Origin: Variovorax sp. CF079
GTDB taxonomy: Bacteria; Pseudomonadota; Gammaproteobacteria; Burkholderiales; Burkholderiaceae_C
Length of the DNA stretch: 64,000 nucleotides
Direction: 5' to 3'
Assembly (NCBI RefSeq): GCF_900101545.1
Contig: NZ_FMZU01000018.1
Coordinates: 1-64,000, forward strand
Shown: in pieces, positions 26,172 through 34,958 of the stretch
How the letters are laid out: each line of letters begins with the position of its first letter
Position numbering within the stretch: position 1 is the stretch's first letter
The notes under the pieces: model-generated
Databases searched by the model: none
The model's input: the letters and a program-made list of their open reading frames with translations, nothing else
What the model was told of the DNA's origin: nothing
Translations under genes and position numbers: made by a program

Positions 26172-27062
26172 ATGCGCAGCCTACTGCAGTTCACGCTCGA
26201 CCTGTTCGACGAGCCTGCGCCGCCTGCGCCTGCGCCCGCCGTCGAACAAGCGCCGGCGGGCACCGTCTTCCCGCCTGCGATCCCGCTGGCCGATGCGATG
26301 AGCCCGGCCAGCTTCGTCCATCCGCGCGCCACGCGCGAGCTCGTGCTGGGCGACGCCCGCGTGGCCTACGAGTTCACGCGCGGCAAGCGCCGCACCATCG
26401 GTTTCGTGGTCGGTGCCGAGGGCCTGTCGGTGCGCGCGCCGCGCTGGGTGGCGCTGCGCGATGTCGATGCCGCGGTGAAGGAGAAGGCCGACTGGATCCT
26501 GCGCAAGCTGTCCGAGACGCAGCAGCGCCATGCGCGGCTGGAAGCAGCGCGCATCGAGTGGAAGGACGGCGTCAGCTTTCCCTTTCTCGGCGAGCCGGTG
26601 GTGGTGCGGCTCGATCCGCACCATGCCTTCGACGGCATCGGCGCGATGCTCGATGCGGGGGCGGGCGTTGCGCCGCACACGCTGCGCCTCGCGCTGGCGA
26701 ACAACGCCAATCAGGCCCAGATCCGCGATGCCGCGCAAGCCTGGCTCATGCGCCAGGCGCGGCGCGTCTTCACCGAGCGGCTCGACCACTTTGCGCCCCG
26801 CCTCGGCGTGGCCTGGCGCAAGCTGGCGCTGTCGAACGCCTCCACGCGCTGGGGCAGCGCCAGCGCCGACGGCGCGATCCGGCTGCATTGGCGGCTGGTG
26901 CACTTCAAGATGTCGGTGATCGACTACGTGGTGGCGCACGAACTGAGCCACCTGCGCGTGATGGACCACAGCCCGCGCTTCTGGGAGACGGTCGAGAGCG
27001 TGCTGCCGGACTATGGCGCGCTGCGGCAGCAGCTCAAGGAGCACCCGGTTCCGACGTGGTGA
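26172..27062 (+). CDS. YgjP-like M48-type metallopeptidase (DUF45)
   Basis: A 296-residue protein of the YgjP/DUF45 family of predicted zinc metallopeptidases. The zinc motif HELSH spans 256-260 with a likely third ligand H266 in MDHSPRFW, and the preceding STRWGS segment is characteristic. The N-terminal 60 residues are proline/alanine-rich and poorly conserved. Relatives are fused to, or placed beside, SprT-like or restriction proteins, but the substrate is unknown. It is last in the glyQ-glyS-gmhB-plsC block, ten bases after plsC. Confidence 0.9.
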   Translation: MRSLLQFTLDLFDEPAPPAPAPAVEQAPAGTVFPPAIPLADAMSPASFVHPRATRELVLGDARVAYEFTRGKRRTIGFVVGAEGLSVRAPRWVALRDVDAAVKEKADWILRKLSETQQRHARLEAARIEWKDGVSFPFLGEPVVVRLDPHHAFDGIGAMLDAGAGVAPHTLRLALANNANQAQIRDAAQAWLMRQARRVFTERLDHFAPRLGVAWRKLALSNASTRWGSASADGAIRLHWRLVHFKMSVIDYVVAHELSHLRVMDHSPRFWETVESVLPDYGALRQQLKEHPVPTW

Positions 27063-27074
27063 ACCGGGTGTCGT

Positions 27075-27845
27075 TCAGCGTGCGTGCGTGACGCCGCCGT
27101 CGACGACCAGCGTCGAACCCATCACGTAATCGCCAGCGCGCGATGCGAGGTAGATCGCCGCAGCCGCCATGTCTTCCGGCTCGCCGATGCGTCCCGCCGG
27201 AATGTGCCCCTTGATCTCGTCGCCATGGTCGCGCGCGACCTTGTTCATGTCGGAAGCGAAGGCGCCCGGCGCGATCGCGCTGACGACGATGCGGTCCTGC
27301 GCGAGGCGCAGCGCCATGCGGCGCGTGAGCTGGATCAGCCCCGCCTTGCTGGCCGCGTACGAGTAGGTTTCCTGCGGATTGATCGAGATGCCGTCGATCG
27401 AGGCGATGTTGATGACCTTCGCCAGGTGGTCGGTAGCCGCCTTCTTGAGCATCGGCGTCAGCGCCTTGGTCAGGAAGAAGGGGGTCTTGAGGTTGAGGTC
27501 GACCACCTTGTCCCAGCCGCTCTCGGGGAACTCCTCGTAGGGCGCACCCCAGGCGGCGCCGGCGTTGTTGACCAGGATGTCGAGCGTGCCTTCGTGCTTG
27601 GCATAGGCGTCGACCAGGGCTTGCGCGCCCTCCAGCGTCGACACGTCGGCCGGCAGCGAGACGCAGTGGCCGAAGGCCGAGAGTTCCTTGGCCGTCTGGT
27701 CGCAGGCCGCGGCCTTGCGCGCCGAGATGTAGACGCGGGCGCCCTGCGCCAGGAAGCCTTCGGCGATCATGCGGCCGATGCCGCGCGAACCGCCGGTGAT
27801 GAGGGCGCTGCGGCCCTCGAGCGAAAAGAGTCGGGTGGTGTCCAT
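27075..27845 (-). CDS. SDR family oxidoreductase
   Basis: A 256-residue short-chain dehydrogenase/reductase. The nucleotide-binding glycine motif is TGGSRGIGR (about 18-26), NNAG follows, and the catalytic serine and YSYAASK are intact. The sequence resembles RhlG/gluconate 5-dehydrogenase-like 3-oxoacyl reductases. The substrate is not clear. It lies 56 bases downstream of the hybrid histidine kinase in the same direction and may be co-transcribed with it. Confidence 0.9.
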   Translation of the reverse strand: MDTTRLFSLEGRSALITGGSRGIGRMIAEGFLAQGARVYISARKAAACDQTAKELSAFGHCVSLPADVSTLEGAQALVDAYAKHEGTLDILVNNAGAAWGAPYEEFPESGWDKVVDLNLKTPFFLTKALTPMLKKAATDHLAKVINIASIDGISINPQETYSYAASKAGLIQLTRRMALRLAQDRIVVSAIAPGAFASDMNKVARDHGDEIKGHIPAGRIGEPEDMAAAAIYLASRAGDYVMGSTLVVDGGVTHAR

Positions 27846-27901
27846 GCGCTGTGTCTCCTGAATATGCGCAGGAGCTTAGTGCGCTCGGGCGCCGGCCGCC
27901 G

Positions 27902-29713
27902 TCACCTTGGTGCCAGCGGTTCCTCTTCGTCCAGCGCCAGCACCACCTCTTGCAGGGTGCGCGCGAGCCGGTCGCCGTCGAGCGGCTTGTGCAGGATGCG
28001 CGCCGCCACGCTCGAGAACTCGCGGAAGCGCATCGGCGCGGTCTCGCCGGTCACGATCACGGCCGGCAGATCCGGCTTCTTCTGGCGCAGTCTTTCGATC
28101 ACGTCGAGGCCCGTCTCTTCGCGCAGGCGGTAGTCCACCACCATCACGTCGGGCTCGAAGCCCTCGGCCAGCGCCTGCTCGGCCTTGAGGCCGTTGGCGA
28201 CGCCCTTCACCGACCAGCCCAGCTGGTGCAGATAGGTGCACATCGCGGACAGCACCTCGGCCTCGTCGTCGACCAGCAGCACGGCCAGGCGCGTGCCGTC
28301 GAAGGAACGCGCCAGCGAATTCGCCACCTCGGGGTGGGAGTCGTCCAACGGAACGGCAGGCGCGATATGGAGCTCGAAGGTGGTGCCGCGGCCCGGCTCG
28401 CTGTCCAGCTTGAGCTCGATCTTCAACAGGTCGGCCGTGCGGCGCACGATCGCGAGGCCGAGGCCCAGGCCCTGCGCGCGGTCCCGCGAGGGGTTGCCGA
28501 TCTGGTAGAACTCCTCGAACACCCGCTCCCGCTCGTTCTCCGGGATGCCGGGGCCGGTGTCGCTCACCCGCACCACGACCCGGCCGTCGGGCCCCGGCTG
28601 TGCCGACAGCGTCACGCCGCCGCTGGTGGTGAACTTGATGGCGTTGTTCACGAGGTTGCCGACGATGCGCATCAGCTGGTCGCCGTCGGTGAGGCCCCAG
28701 AGCGGCGCGTCGGGCGCCAGCACCTTCATGAAGAGGCCCTGCTGCGCCGCCAGCGCCGCATATTCGTCGCGCGAGGCGCGCAGCACGGCGCCGATGTCGT
28801 GCGGCGCGAACTTGGCTTCGATGGTGTGGGCGTCGAGGCGCGAGATGTCCAGCAGGCCGTCCAGGAGGCCGCTGCTCTGGCGCAGCGCGCTGCCGATGCC
28901 GCGGCTCACCTCTTTCAGGAGCGGATCGGTGGCGCGCCGAGCCAGGATGTCCAGCGTGGTCGCGTTGATCGACAGCGCATGCAGCGGTTGGCGCAGATCG
29001 TGGCTGGCCGCCGCGAAGAAGCGCGTCTTGGCCTCGCTGGCGGCGGTGGCGCGGTCGCGCTCCTGGCGCACGGCTTCGGACAGAACCGCGTTGTCGTCGA
29101 CCACATTCATGAGCTTGTGCAGCATGCGTCCCTGGTCTCTGACGGTGGCCAGCAGCATGAAATAGACGAGCACGATGCCGGCCCCGAACATGTAACCCAC
29201 CGCCCCGCCGCGCCAGGCCCAGCCGCCGGCCAGGCACAAGAAGGTGAGCGTGCAGAAGCCCACGAAGGCGCGCTGCGAGCCCGCGACCGAGGCGGCGCCG
29301 ATGGTGCAGCCGGCCATCAGCACCGCGGCCACCGCCAGTGGCGCGAAGTCTCCTGGCGCGAAGAAGGCGAAGGGAACGATGGCCGCGGTCGAGATGCCGT
29401 TGAGGTCGAAGCCGCGCAGCAGCCGCGGCAGGTACTGCAGCTGGGTCTCGGGTTCGGCGCGCTCCACTGCCAGACCCAGGCGCCAGCGGTACACCATCAC
29501 GGCGCCGGTGAGGGCCAGCCAGATCCAGGGCCAGACCTGCACGCCCTGGCGCCAGACGATGAAGGCCACCAGGATGTAGCCCAGGTAGTTGAGCGGCAGG
29601 CGCCGCGAGTACTGCAGGATCAGCGCCAGCCGGCGCTCGAGAATGCGGCGCCCGATGCGTGCCTCGCGCGTGCTGCCGGCGAGCGGAATCGGCGCGGACG
29701 CGGTGTCAGTCAA
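27902..29713 (-). CDS. Hybrid sensor histidine kinase with receiver domain
   Basis: A 603-residue membrane kinase. Several hydrophobic segments between about residues 40 and 190 form the sensor. HisKA follows with phospho-accepting H238 in SHDLRQPLHAL, then HATPase_c (NNAIKF, DTGPGIP, GLGLGLAI) and a C-terminal receiver with acidic VDDE (481-484) and phosphoacceptor D527. The SHDLRQPLHAL motif is typical of the hybrid kinases paired with LuxR-type regulators. The start overlaps the response regulator gene by eight bases, so the two form one system. The signal is unknown. Confidence 0.93.
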   Translation of the reverse strand: MTDTASAPIPLAGSTREARIGRRILERRLALILQYSRRLPLNYLGYILVAFIVWRQGVQVWPWIWLALTGAVMVYRWRLGLAVERAEPETQLQYLPRLLRGFDLNGISTAAIVPFAFFAPGDFAPLAVAAVLMAGCTIGAASVAGSQRAFVGFCTLTFLCLAGGWAWRGGAVGYMFGAGIVLVYFMLLATVRDQGRMLHKLMNVVDDNAVLSEAVRQERDRATAASEAKTRFFAAASHDLRQPLHALSINATTLDILARRATDPLLKEVSRGIGSALRQSSGLLDGLLDISRLDAHTIEAKFAPHDIGAVLRASRDEYAALAAQQGLFMKVLAPDAPLWGLTDGDQLMRIVGNLVNNAIKFTTSGGVTLSAQPGPDGRVVVRVSDTGPGIPENERERVFEEFYQIGNPSRDRAQGLGLGLAIVRRTADLLKIELKLDSEPGRGTTFELHIAPAVPLDDSHPEVANSLARSFDGTRLAVLLVDDEAEVLSAMCTYLHQLGWSVKGVANGLKAEQALAEGFEPDVMVVDYRLREETGLDVIERLRQKKPDLPAVIVTGETAPMRFREFSSVAARILHKPLDGDRLARTLQEVVLALDEEEPLAPR

Positions 29714-30347
29714 TGCGGATGCCCTCGCGCGATGCCTGGTAGGCGGCCTCGGTGCGGTTGCGCACGCCGAGCGCGGTGTAGACCGCGGTCAGGTGGGCCT
29801 TGACGGTGGACTCGGCGATGTTGAGCTGGCGTGCGATGAGCTTGTTGGGCAGACCGCGCGCGGCTGCGCGGTAGACGTCCATCTGGCGCGCGGTGAGGCC
29901 TGCGAGCCGAGGGTCGTTGCCCGTGTTCGGCTGGGCTTCGACATCAGGCGGGGCCGCGTTGAGGGTTTCCAGCGGCAGGAAGATGCGTCCGGCCAGCACG
30001 TGCCGCAGCGCAGCGACCATCATTTCCGAGCTGTACTTCTTGGGAATGAAGCCGGCCGCGCCCAGGTCGACCGAGTTGCGGATCAGCGTGGCGTTGGTCT
30101 CGCCGGACAGCACCACGATGCGCGCCATGCAGCCCGCATCGCGCAGCCGGCGAATGGACTCTTCGCCATCGCAATCGGCCAGGTGCCAGTCGAGCAGCAC
30201 CAGGTCGAACTCCGCGAGCTCCACCAGCTTCGCGGCATTCGTCATTTCGCCCGTGGTCTCCACGCGCAGCTCGGGAACCAGGACGCTCAGCAGGTTCTTC
30301 ATGCCCTGCAAGAACATCACGTGGTCATCAATCATCAATACGTTCAT
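29706..30347 (-). CDS. LuxR/NarL-family response regulator
   Basis: A 213-residue two-component regulator. The receiver domain has acidic DD (7-8) and phosphoacceptor D53 in LLDWHLAD. The NarL-type helix-turn-helix lies at about 148-205 (LTARQMDVYRAAARG, then IAESTVKAHLTAVYTALG). AGAGG precedes the ATG at 30347. It is upstream of, and overlaps, the hybrid kinase gene, so phosphotransfer through that kinase is expected. Targets are unknown. Confidence 0.94.
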   Translation of the reverse strand: MNVLMIDDHVMFLQGMKNLLSVLVPELRVETTGEMTNAAKLVELAEFDLVLLDWHLADCDGEESIRRLRDAGCMARIVVLSGETNATLIRNSVDLGAAGFIPKKYSSEMMVAALRHVLAGRIFLPLETLNAAPPDVEAQPNTGNDPRLAGLTARQMDVYRAAARGLPNKLIARQLNIAESTVKAHLTAVYTALGVRNRTEAAYQASREGIRID

Positions 30348-30396
30348 CGGTACCTCTGGCCCGAGTATTCATCAGATTGAGGCCGGAATGAACGGG

Positions 30397-31311
30397 CTAA
30401 GACTTTGGTCGAAGCGGCAGTGAAAGCGCTCTTGCACTTTTGAATTCGCGCCGAATGCCGGTGACCGGATCGCGAAAGGCCAGCCCCTTGGCCAAGAGCT
30501 GCAGCGGCCGCTCGAAGTCTTCGTCGCCTTCGGGCAGAAGCTCGGGATAGATCGCGTCGTTGCAGATCGGCATGCCGAGCGCTGCGCAGTGCACGCGCAG
30601 CTGATGCCTGCGTCCCGTAAGCGGCGCGAGAAGCAGGCGGGCCCAGCCCTCGCCGGCCTCCAGCAGCTCGAGGTGCGTCTCGGAGTTGGGCTCGCCGGGC
30701 ACTTCCCGCATGCGCATGAAATGCGAATCGTCCACAAGGCGGCTGCGGCGCACGGCGGGCAGCGCCAGATCGCCATGCCAGGGCACGATGGCCTCGTAGT
30801 GCTTGGCGATCTCGCGCTCGGCGAACAGCGCGTGGTAGATGCCGCGGGTCGCGGGCTGGACCGAGAACAGCACCACGCCGGCGGTCTCGCGGTCGATGCG
30901 GTGCAGGGGCGCCAGGTCGTCGAGGCCCAGCTTGCGCTTCAGGCGCACGAGCAGGCTCTCCTGCACGTACTTGCCCACCGGCGTGACCGGCAGGAAATGG
31001 GGCTTGTCTACGGCCAGCAGCTGCTCGTCCTGGAACAGGATGACTTCGTCGAAAGGGATGCGGCGCTCCGTCTCGAGCGAGCGGTAGTAGTAGATGCGCA
31101 GCCGCGGCTGGTAGGGCCGCGTTTCGGTGACGGGCACGCCGTGCTCGTCGACCACTTCGCCCGAGCGCATGCGCGCTTCCCAGGTGGCGCGCGGGATGGC
31201 CGCGAAGCGCTGCACCAGGAACTCGGCGATGGTGGGCCAGGGGCCGGGCGGCAGCGCGACGCAGCTCGGGCCGACGCCGTCGCGGGTGGGCAGCGGCAGG
31301 GGAGCGGGCAT
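30397..31311 (-). CDS. RluA-family pseudouridine synthase
   Basis: A 304-residue pseudouridine synthase. The catalytic aspartate is D140 in the HRIDRETAG motif, and the C-terminal RRHQLRVHCAALGMPI segment is typical of the RluA/TruC group. The N-terminal 80 residues look like a divergent S4-like region. The target RNA (23S rRNA or tRNA position) cannot be assigned from sequence alone. It sits in a minus-strand run between the LRR-kinase gene (13-base gap) and the response regulator gene. Confidence 0.9.
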   Translation of the reverse strand: MPAPLPLPTRDGVGPSCVALPPGPWPTIAEFLVQRFAAIPRATWEARMRSGEVVDEHGVPVTETRPYQPRLRIYYYRSLETERRIPFDEVILFQDEQLLAVDKPHFLPVTPVGKYVQESLLVRLKRKLGLDDLAPLHRIDRETAGVVLFSVQPATRGIYHALFAEREIAKHYEAIVPWHGDLALPAVRRSRLVDDSHFMRMREVPGEPNSETHLELLEAGEGWARLLLAPLTGRRHQLRVHCAALGMPICNDAIYPELLPEGDEDFERPLQLLAKGLAFRDPVTGIRREFKSARALSLPLRPKS

Positions 31312-31324
31312 GGCGGGTTCGCGC

Positions 31325-32653
31325 TCAGGCGGCTGCGAGGGCCGATGCGATCTCGGCGAAGGCCGGGCGCGCGGCGGGCTCGGGCTGCACGCAGCGTGCC
31401 TGAAGACCAGTCAGCAGTGCGAGCGCGGCATGGTCCTCGCCGTTGGCCGGCCGGGAGCGCGCCAGCAGCTCCGCCAGCAGATGGCCGAAGGCGCACACCT
31501 CGATGCGCTGCAGCGCCTGGGCCTGCGCGCCGTCGTCCAACGGCAGGAAGGAGGCGGCGCCGAAGTCGCCCAGGAGACAGTCGCCCTGGCCGTCCCACAG
31601 GATGTTGTGGGCGTAGAGATCGCCGTGCAGGATGCCGTGCGCATGCAGCTGTGCCGCGGCCGAGGCGATGCCGCGCGCCATGCGCAGCGCGGTCGGCACC
31701 GGCCAGCCGGCGGCATCGGCATAGACGTCGCGCGTGCAGGAAGCCAGGCTGGGCGGGCCGGCCAGGTTGGCGAAGCGCGGATCCACCAGCGCCAGCACGA
31801 GGCCGGGCGTGGCCTCGGGGTGGTTGCCGACCTGGCCCCGCACTGCTATCAGGTTGGGGTGCGCGCCGGCGGCGATGCAGGCCGCCATCTCGCTGTGAGG
31901 CCAGCCGTCGCTGGTGACGGCACCCTTGAACAGCTTGACTGCCACCGGTTGGATGCCACCGTCAGCCCCGGTCCAGTCCGCCTGATGAATCAGGCCGGAA
32001 GCGCCTTCACCGAGCTTGTGTTGCAGCGAGAGAGAGTTCCAGTCGATGGCCGGAATGGCCTCTGCGGCCAGCGCCGCCGCTTCGGCTCGATCGTCGAAGG
32101 GATTGCCCGCGAAAGCCAGCCACGAAAGCCGCGGCAGCGAGAGCAGCCATTCGGGCAGGGCATCGAGGCGGTTGGCCGAGATGCGCAGCAACTCGAGCCC
32201 TTGGCAGGCGGCCATCTCGGCCGGCAGCGACTGCAGGCGGTTGCCGGCAAGCATCAGCTTCTGCAGCCGCGTGCAGCGGCCGATGGTGGGCGGCAGGGCC
32301 TCGATCTCGTTGTCCGTCAGGATCAGCCAGCGCAGCGACGCCGGCAGCGAGGCGGCCGGCACGCTGCGGATGCGATTGGCCTTGAAGCCCACCATATCGA
32401 GTTGCGCGCATTGCCCCACCGATTCGGGCAGACGCGTGAAGCGGTTGTTCGAGCAGAAGAGCACCCGCAGCCGGTGCAGCCGGCCCAGGTCGTCCGGCAG
32501 GGCGCTGAGCGCATTGCCCGAGAGATCGAGCACCTCCAGCGTGTCCGCCAGTTCGAAGATCTCGCGCGGGAACTCGGTGAGTCCGCACGCGAGGTCCAGC
32601 CGCCGGACACCGGCCAGCCGGCCCTCACGCAGCTGGGCCAGCGTGTTGTTCAT
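31325..32653 (-). CDS. Leucine-rich-repeat protein kinase
   Basis: A 442-residue cytosolic protein. About seven to eight leucine-rich repeats with the LPxxLxxLxxLxxLxLxxN pattern fill residues 16-188. A eukaryotic-like kinase domain fills about 210-440: glycine-rich GEGASG (215-220), VK with K240, E255, catalytic loop HGDLYAHN (343-350, D345 and N350), and DFG (363-365). All residues for phosphotransfer are present, and HGDL replaces HRDL. There is no membrane anchor. The start overlaps the upstream metallo-hydrolase stop by four bases (ATGA). The combination resembles ROCO/LRR-kinase proteins and is uncommon in bacteria. The target is unknown. Confidence 0.9.
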   Translation of the reverse strand: MNNTLAQLREGRLAGVRRLDLACGLTEFPREIFELADTLEVLDLSGNALSALPDDLGRLHRLRVLFCSNNRFTRLPESVGQCAQLDMVGFKANRIRSVPAASLPASLRWLILTDNEIEALPPTIGRCTRLQKLMLAGNRLQSLPAEMAACQGLELLRISANRLDALPEWLLSLPRLSWLAFAGNPFDDRAEAAALAAEAIPAIDWNSLSLQHKLGEGASGLIHQADWTGADGGIQPVAVKLFKGAVTSDGWPHSEMAACIAAGAHPNLIAVRGQVGNHPEATPGLVLALVDPRFANLAGPPSLASCTRDVYADAAGWPVPTALRMARGIASAAAQLHAHGILHGDLYAHNILWDGQGDCLLGDFGAASFLPLDDGAQAQALQRIEVCAFGHLLAELLARSRPANGEDHAALALLTGLQARCVQPEPAARPAFAEIASALAAA

Positions 32654-33711
32654 GCGAACACGCCGAAGCGGTAGACGCCGTCCTCGCCCTTGCGGCGCTG
32701 CAGCAGCCCTTCGAACCACAAGAGGTGCAGGTGGGCCACCGTCTCGCCCATCGCAAAAGTCATCTGGTGCAGATCGAGCTGGCGCTTGAACAGGATCGGC
32801 AGGCCCTCGGCCGCGCTGTGCGGCTTCTGCGTGCAGGCCTCCAGCAGCTCGGCCAGTCGGTCGCGATGGTGCTCCTGCAACTGCTCGACGCGCCGGTGGA
32901 TGCCGGTGAAGGGCTTGCCGTGCGAGGGCAGGCCCAGCGTGCCCACAGGCAGGGTCTTGAAGCGCTCGATGCTGTCGAGGAAGAGGCGCAGCGGATTGGC
33001 CTCGGGCTCGCCCGCATGCACGCTCACGTTGGTCGAGATGCGCGGCAGCATCATGTCGCCGCCGAGCAGCGCGCCAAGCTCCTCGCAATAGAGCGCAATG
33101 TGCTCGGGCGCGTGGCCGTAGCCGCTGATGCAGCGCCAGGCGCGCCCGCCGATCGAGACCGTGGCGCCGTCGAGCAGGCGCACGAAGCTGGCCGGCACCG
33201 CGGGCACCATGTTCGCGTAGTAGTTGCTGCGCGCGCGAATCTTGGCCACCGATTCGGGGTCGACCAGGCCGTGCGAGGCGAAGAAGTCCGCCGCCGCGTC
33301 GCCGCCGGCCAGCGTGTCGCCGGCGCTGGTGAGCACACGCGCCACGTGGTAGTCGGTGGCGCTGATCCACAGCGGGGCGTTCCAGCGCTCGCACAGCCAG
33401 TCGGCCAGGCCGATGTGGTCGGGGTGCATGTGGGTCACGAGCACGCGCAGGATCGGCTGGCCTTCGAGCTGGGTGGTGAAGATTTGCTCCCACTGCGCCC
33501 GCGAGGCATCGTGGGCGATGCAGCAGTCCACCACCGTCCAGCCCTCGACGCCGTCGAGCGTGTCGCGCAAGAGCCAGAGGTTGATGTGGTCGAGCGCGAA
33601 GGGCAGCGCCATGCGGATCCAGCGCACGCCGGGCGCGACCTCGAAAGTCTCGCCCGGTGCAGGCAGCGTGTCGCCGAAGGGGTATTGGAGTTCGCGTTCG
33701 AGGAGGTTCAT
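32650..33711 (-). CDS. MBL-fold metallo-hydrolase
   Basis: A 353-residue metallo-beta-lactamase-fold protein. The metal motif HMHPDH occupies 94-99, with further ligands in GYGHAPEH, GGDMML and PSHG. The C-terminal about 80 residues (from KPFTGIH) form a winged-helix-like region as in LACTB2-type thioesterases or nucleases. It is translationally coupled to the downstream LRR kinase. A LiuR-like palindrome lies seven bases upstream of its start, and I see no Shine-Dalgarno there. A role as an acyl-CoA thioesterase-like hydrolase in the LiuR regulon is inference. Confidence 0.87.
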   Translation of the reverse strand: MNLLERELQYPFGDTLPAPGETFEVAPGVRWIRMALPFALDHINLWLLRDTLDGVEGWTVVDCCIAHDASRAQWEQIFTTQLEGQPILRVLVTHMHPDHIGLADWLCERWNAPLWISATDYHVARVLTSAGDTLAGGDAAADFFASHGLVDPESVAKIRARSNYYANMVPAVPASFVRLLDGATVSIGGRAWRCISGYGHAPEHIALYCEELGALLGGDMMLPRISTNVSVHAGEPEANPLRLFLDSIERFKTLPVGTLGLPSHGKPFTGIHRRVEQLQEHHRDRLAELLEACTQKPHSAAEGLPILFKRQLDLHQMTFAMGETVAHLHLLWFEGLLQRRKGEDGVYRFGVFA

Positions 33712-33717
33712 GTACGA

Positions 33718-33733
33718 TTGACGTTAACGTAAA
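33718..33733. promoter_or_regulatory. LiuR-like palindromic operator
   Basis: TTGACGTTAACGTAAA is a 16-base palindrome with one mismatched pair, between the divergent metallo-hydrolase and MerR-type regulator genes. It fits the TTTACGTTAACGTAAA-like sites I recall for LiuR, the MerR-type regulator of leucine degradation. A further half-site (ACGTCA) follows at once. It probably mediates autoregulation and control of the hydrolase-kinase pair. Confidence 0.6.
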
Positions 33734-33809
33734 CGTCATGGGGAAGAGCCATCATTGTAGGCAGTGCAGCCCGAATGTGCTGTCACCGCCGCAACCCCGC
33801 ACCCGCATC

Positions 33810-34205
33810 ATGCCTTCGCAGACTTTCACCATCGGCGAACTCGCCAGGGAATTCGACCTCACCACGCGGGCGATCCGCTTCTATGAGGACATGGGGCTGC
33901 TCGCCCCGGAGCGCGCCGGGCAGCAGCGCGTCTACACCGCGCGCGACCGTGCACGGCTGACGCTCACCCTGCGCGCCAAGCGGCTCGGCCTGAAGCTGAC
34001 CGAGGCCAAGGAGATCCTCGACATGTACGACAGCCCGCGCGACACGGCCGCGCAGCTGCAGCGCTTTCTCGGCGTGCTCGGCAACCACCGCGCCCAGCTC
34101 GAGGCCCAGCTGGCCGAGCTGGAGACCAACCTCGCCGAGGTCCGCGCACAGGAAAAGCAGGCGCGCGCCGCGCTCGCGCGTGCCGTCAAACCCAAGGCCC
34201 GCTGA
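33810..34205 (+). CDS. liuR: MerR family regulator, LiuR-like
   Basis: A 131-residue MerR regulator. The winged helix-turn-helix is at about 5-75 (FTIGELAREFDLTTRAIRFY, then GLLAPERAGQQRVYTARD), followed by a dimerisation coiled coil from about 80 to 120. It has no metal-binding cysteines, which separates it from metal sensors and fits LiuR, the regulator of branched-chain amino acid and fatty acid catabolism. The LiuR-like palindrome lies upstream. The thiolase and acyl-CoA dehydrogenase downstream and the liu operon at 50.7-61.4 kb are likely targets. The ATG at 33810 is chosen by domain start. Confidence 0.78.
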   Translation: MPSQTFTIGELAREFDLTTRAIRFYEDMGLLAPERAGQQRVYTARDRARLTLTLRAKRLGLKLTEAKEILDMYDSPRDTAAQLQRFLGVLGNHRAQLEAQLAELETNLAEVRAQEKQARAALARAVKPKAR

Positions 34206-34234
34206 GGGCCCGATATTCACCCCAGTCACCGACA

Positions 34235-34954
34235 ATGGACAACACCATGCCCGACAACCTCGATGACCTGTTCTCCCACAACCGCAGCTGGGCTGCGCGG
34301 ATGGAGCGCGATCGCCCCGGCTTCTTCACCAGCCTGGTGAAGCAGCAGACCCCCAAGTACATGTGGATCGGCTGTTCCGACAGCCGCGTGCCCGCCAACC
34401 AGATCACCGGCCTCGAGCCGGGCGAAGTGTTCGTGCACCGCAACGTGGCCAATATCGTGGTGCACTCCGACCTCAACGCGCTGTCGGCGATCCAGTTCGC
34501 GGTCGAGCGCCTCAAGGTCCGGCACATCATGGTGGTTGGCCACTATGGCTGTTCGGGCGTGCAGGCCGCGCTCGAAGGCGCGCGCATCGGCATCGCCGAC
34601 AACTGGATCCGCCACATCCAGGACGTGCGCGACCGGCACCGGGTCATGCTCGAAAGCCTGCCGGAAACCGTGCGCGCCGATGCGCTGTGTGAACTCAACG
34701 TGGCGGAGCAGGTGGTCAATGTGGCGGTCAGCACCGTCATGGTCGACGCCTGGAGCCGCAACCAGACGGTCACCATCCACGGCTGGGCCTTCGGCGTGCA
34801 CGACGGGCTGCTCGAGGACCTGGGCATGACCGTCGACGGCTCCAAGCCGCTGGACAACCTGTACCGCGCAGCGGTGCAGCGCATTCGCTACAAGTGGAGC
34901 AAGCCGGGCGAAGCCGCCCAACCCGTTCCGGACGTGCTCAAGGAAACCGACTGA
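34235..34954 (+). CDS. can: Beta-carbonic anhydrase
   Basis: A 239-residue beta-class carbonic anhydrase. The zinc ligands are C47, H103 and C106, with the catalytic dyad D49-R51 in CSDSR. It closely resembles E. coli Can in length and sequence. It supplies bicarbonate for carboxylases, fitting a genome with biotin-dependent carboxylases such as the methylcrotonyl-CoA carboxylase here. It is followed after four bases by aceK. Confidence 0.96.
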   Translation: MDNTMPDNLDDLFSHNRSWAARMERDRPGFFTSLVKQQTPKYMWIGCSDSRVPANQITGLEPGEVFVHRNVANIVVHSDLNALSAIQFAVERLKVRHIMVVGHYGCSGVQAALEGARIGIADNWIRHIQDVRDRHRVMLESLPETVRADALCELNVAEQVVNVAVSTVMVDAWSRNQTVTIHGWAFGVHDGLLEDLGMTVDGSKPLDNLYRAAVQRIRYKWSKPGEAAQPVPDVLKETD

Positions 34955-34958
34955 GACC

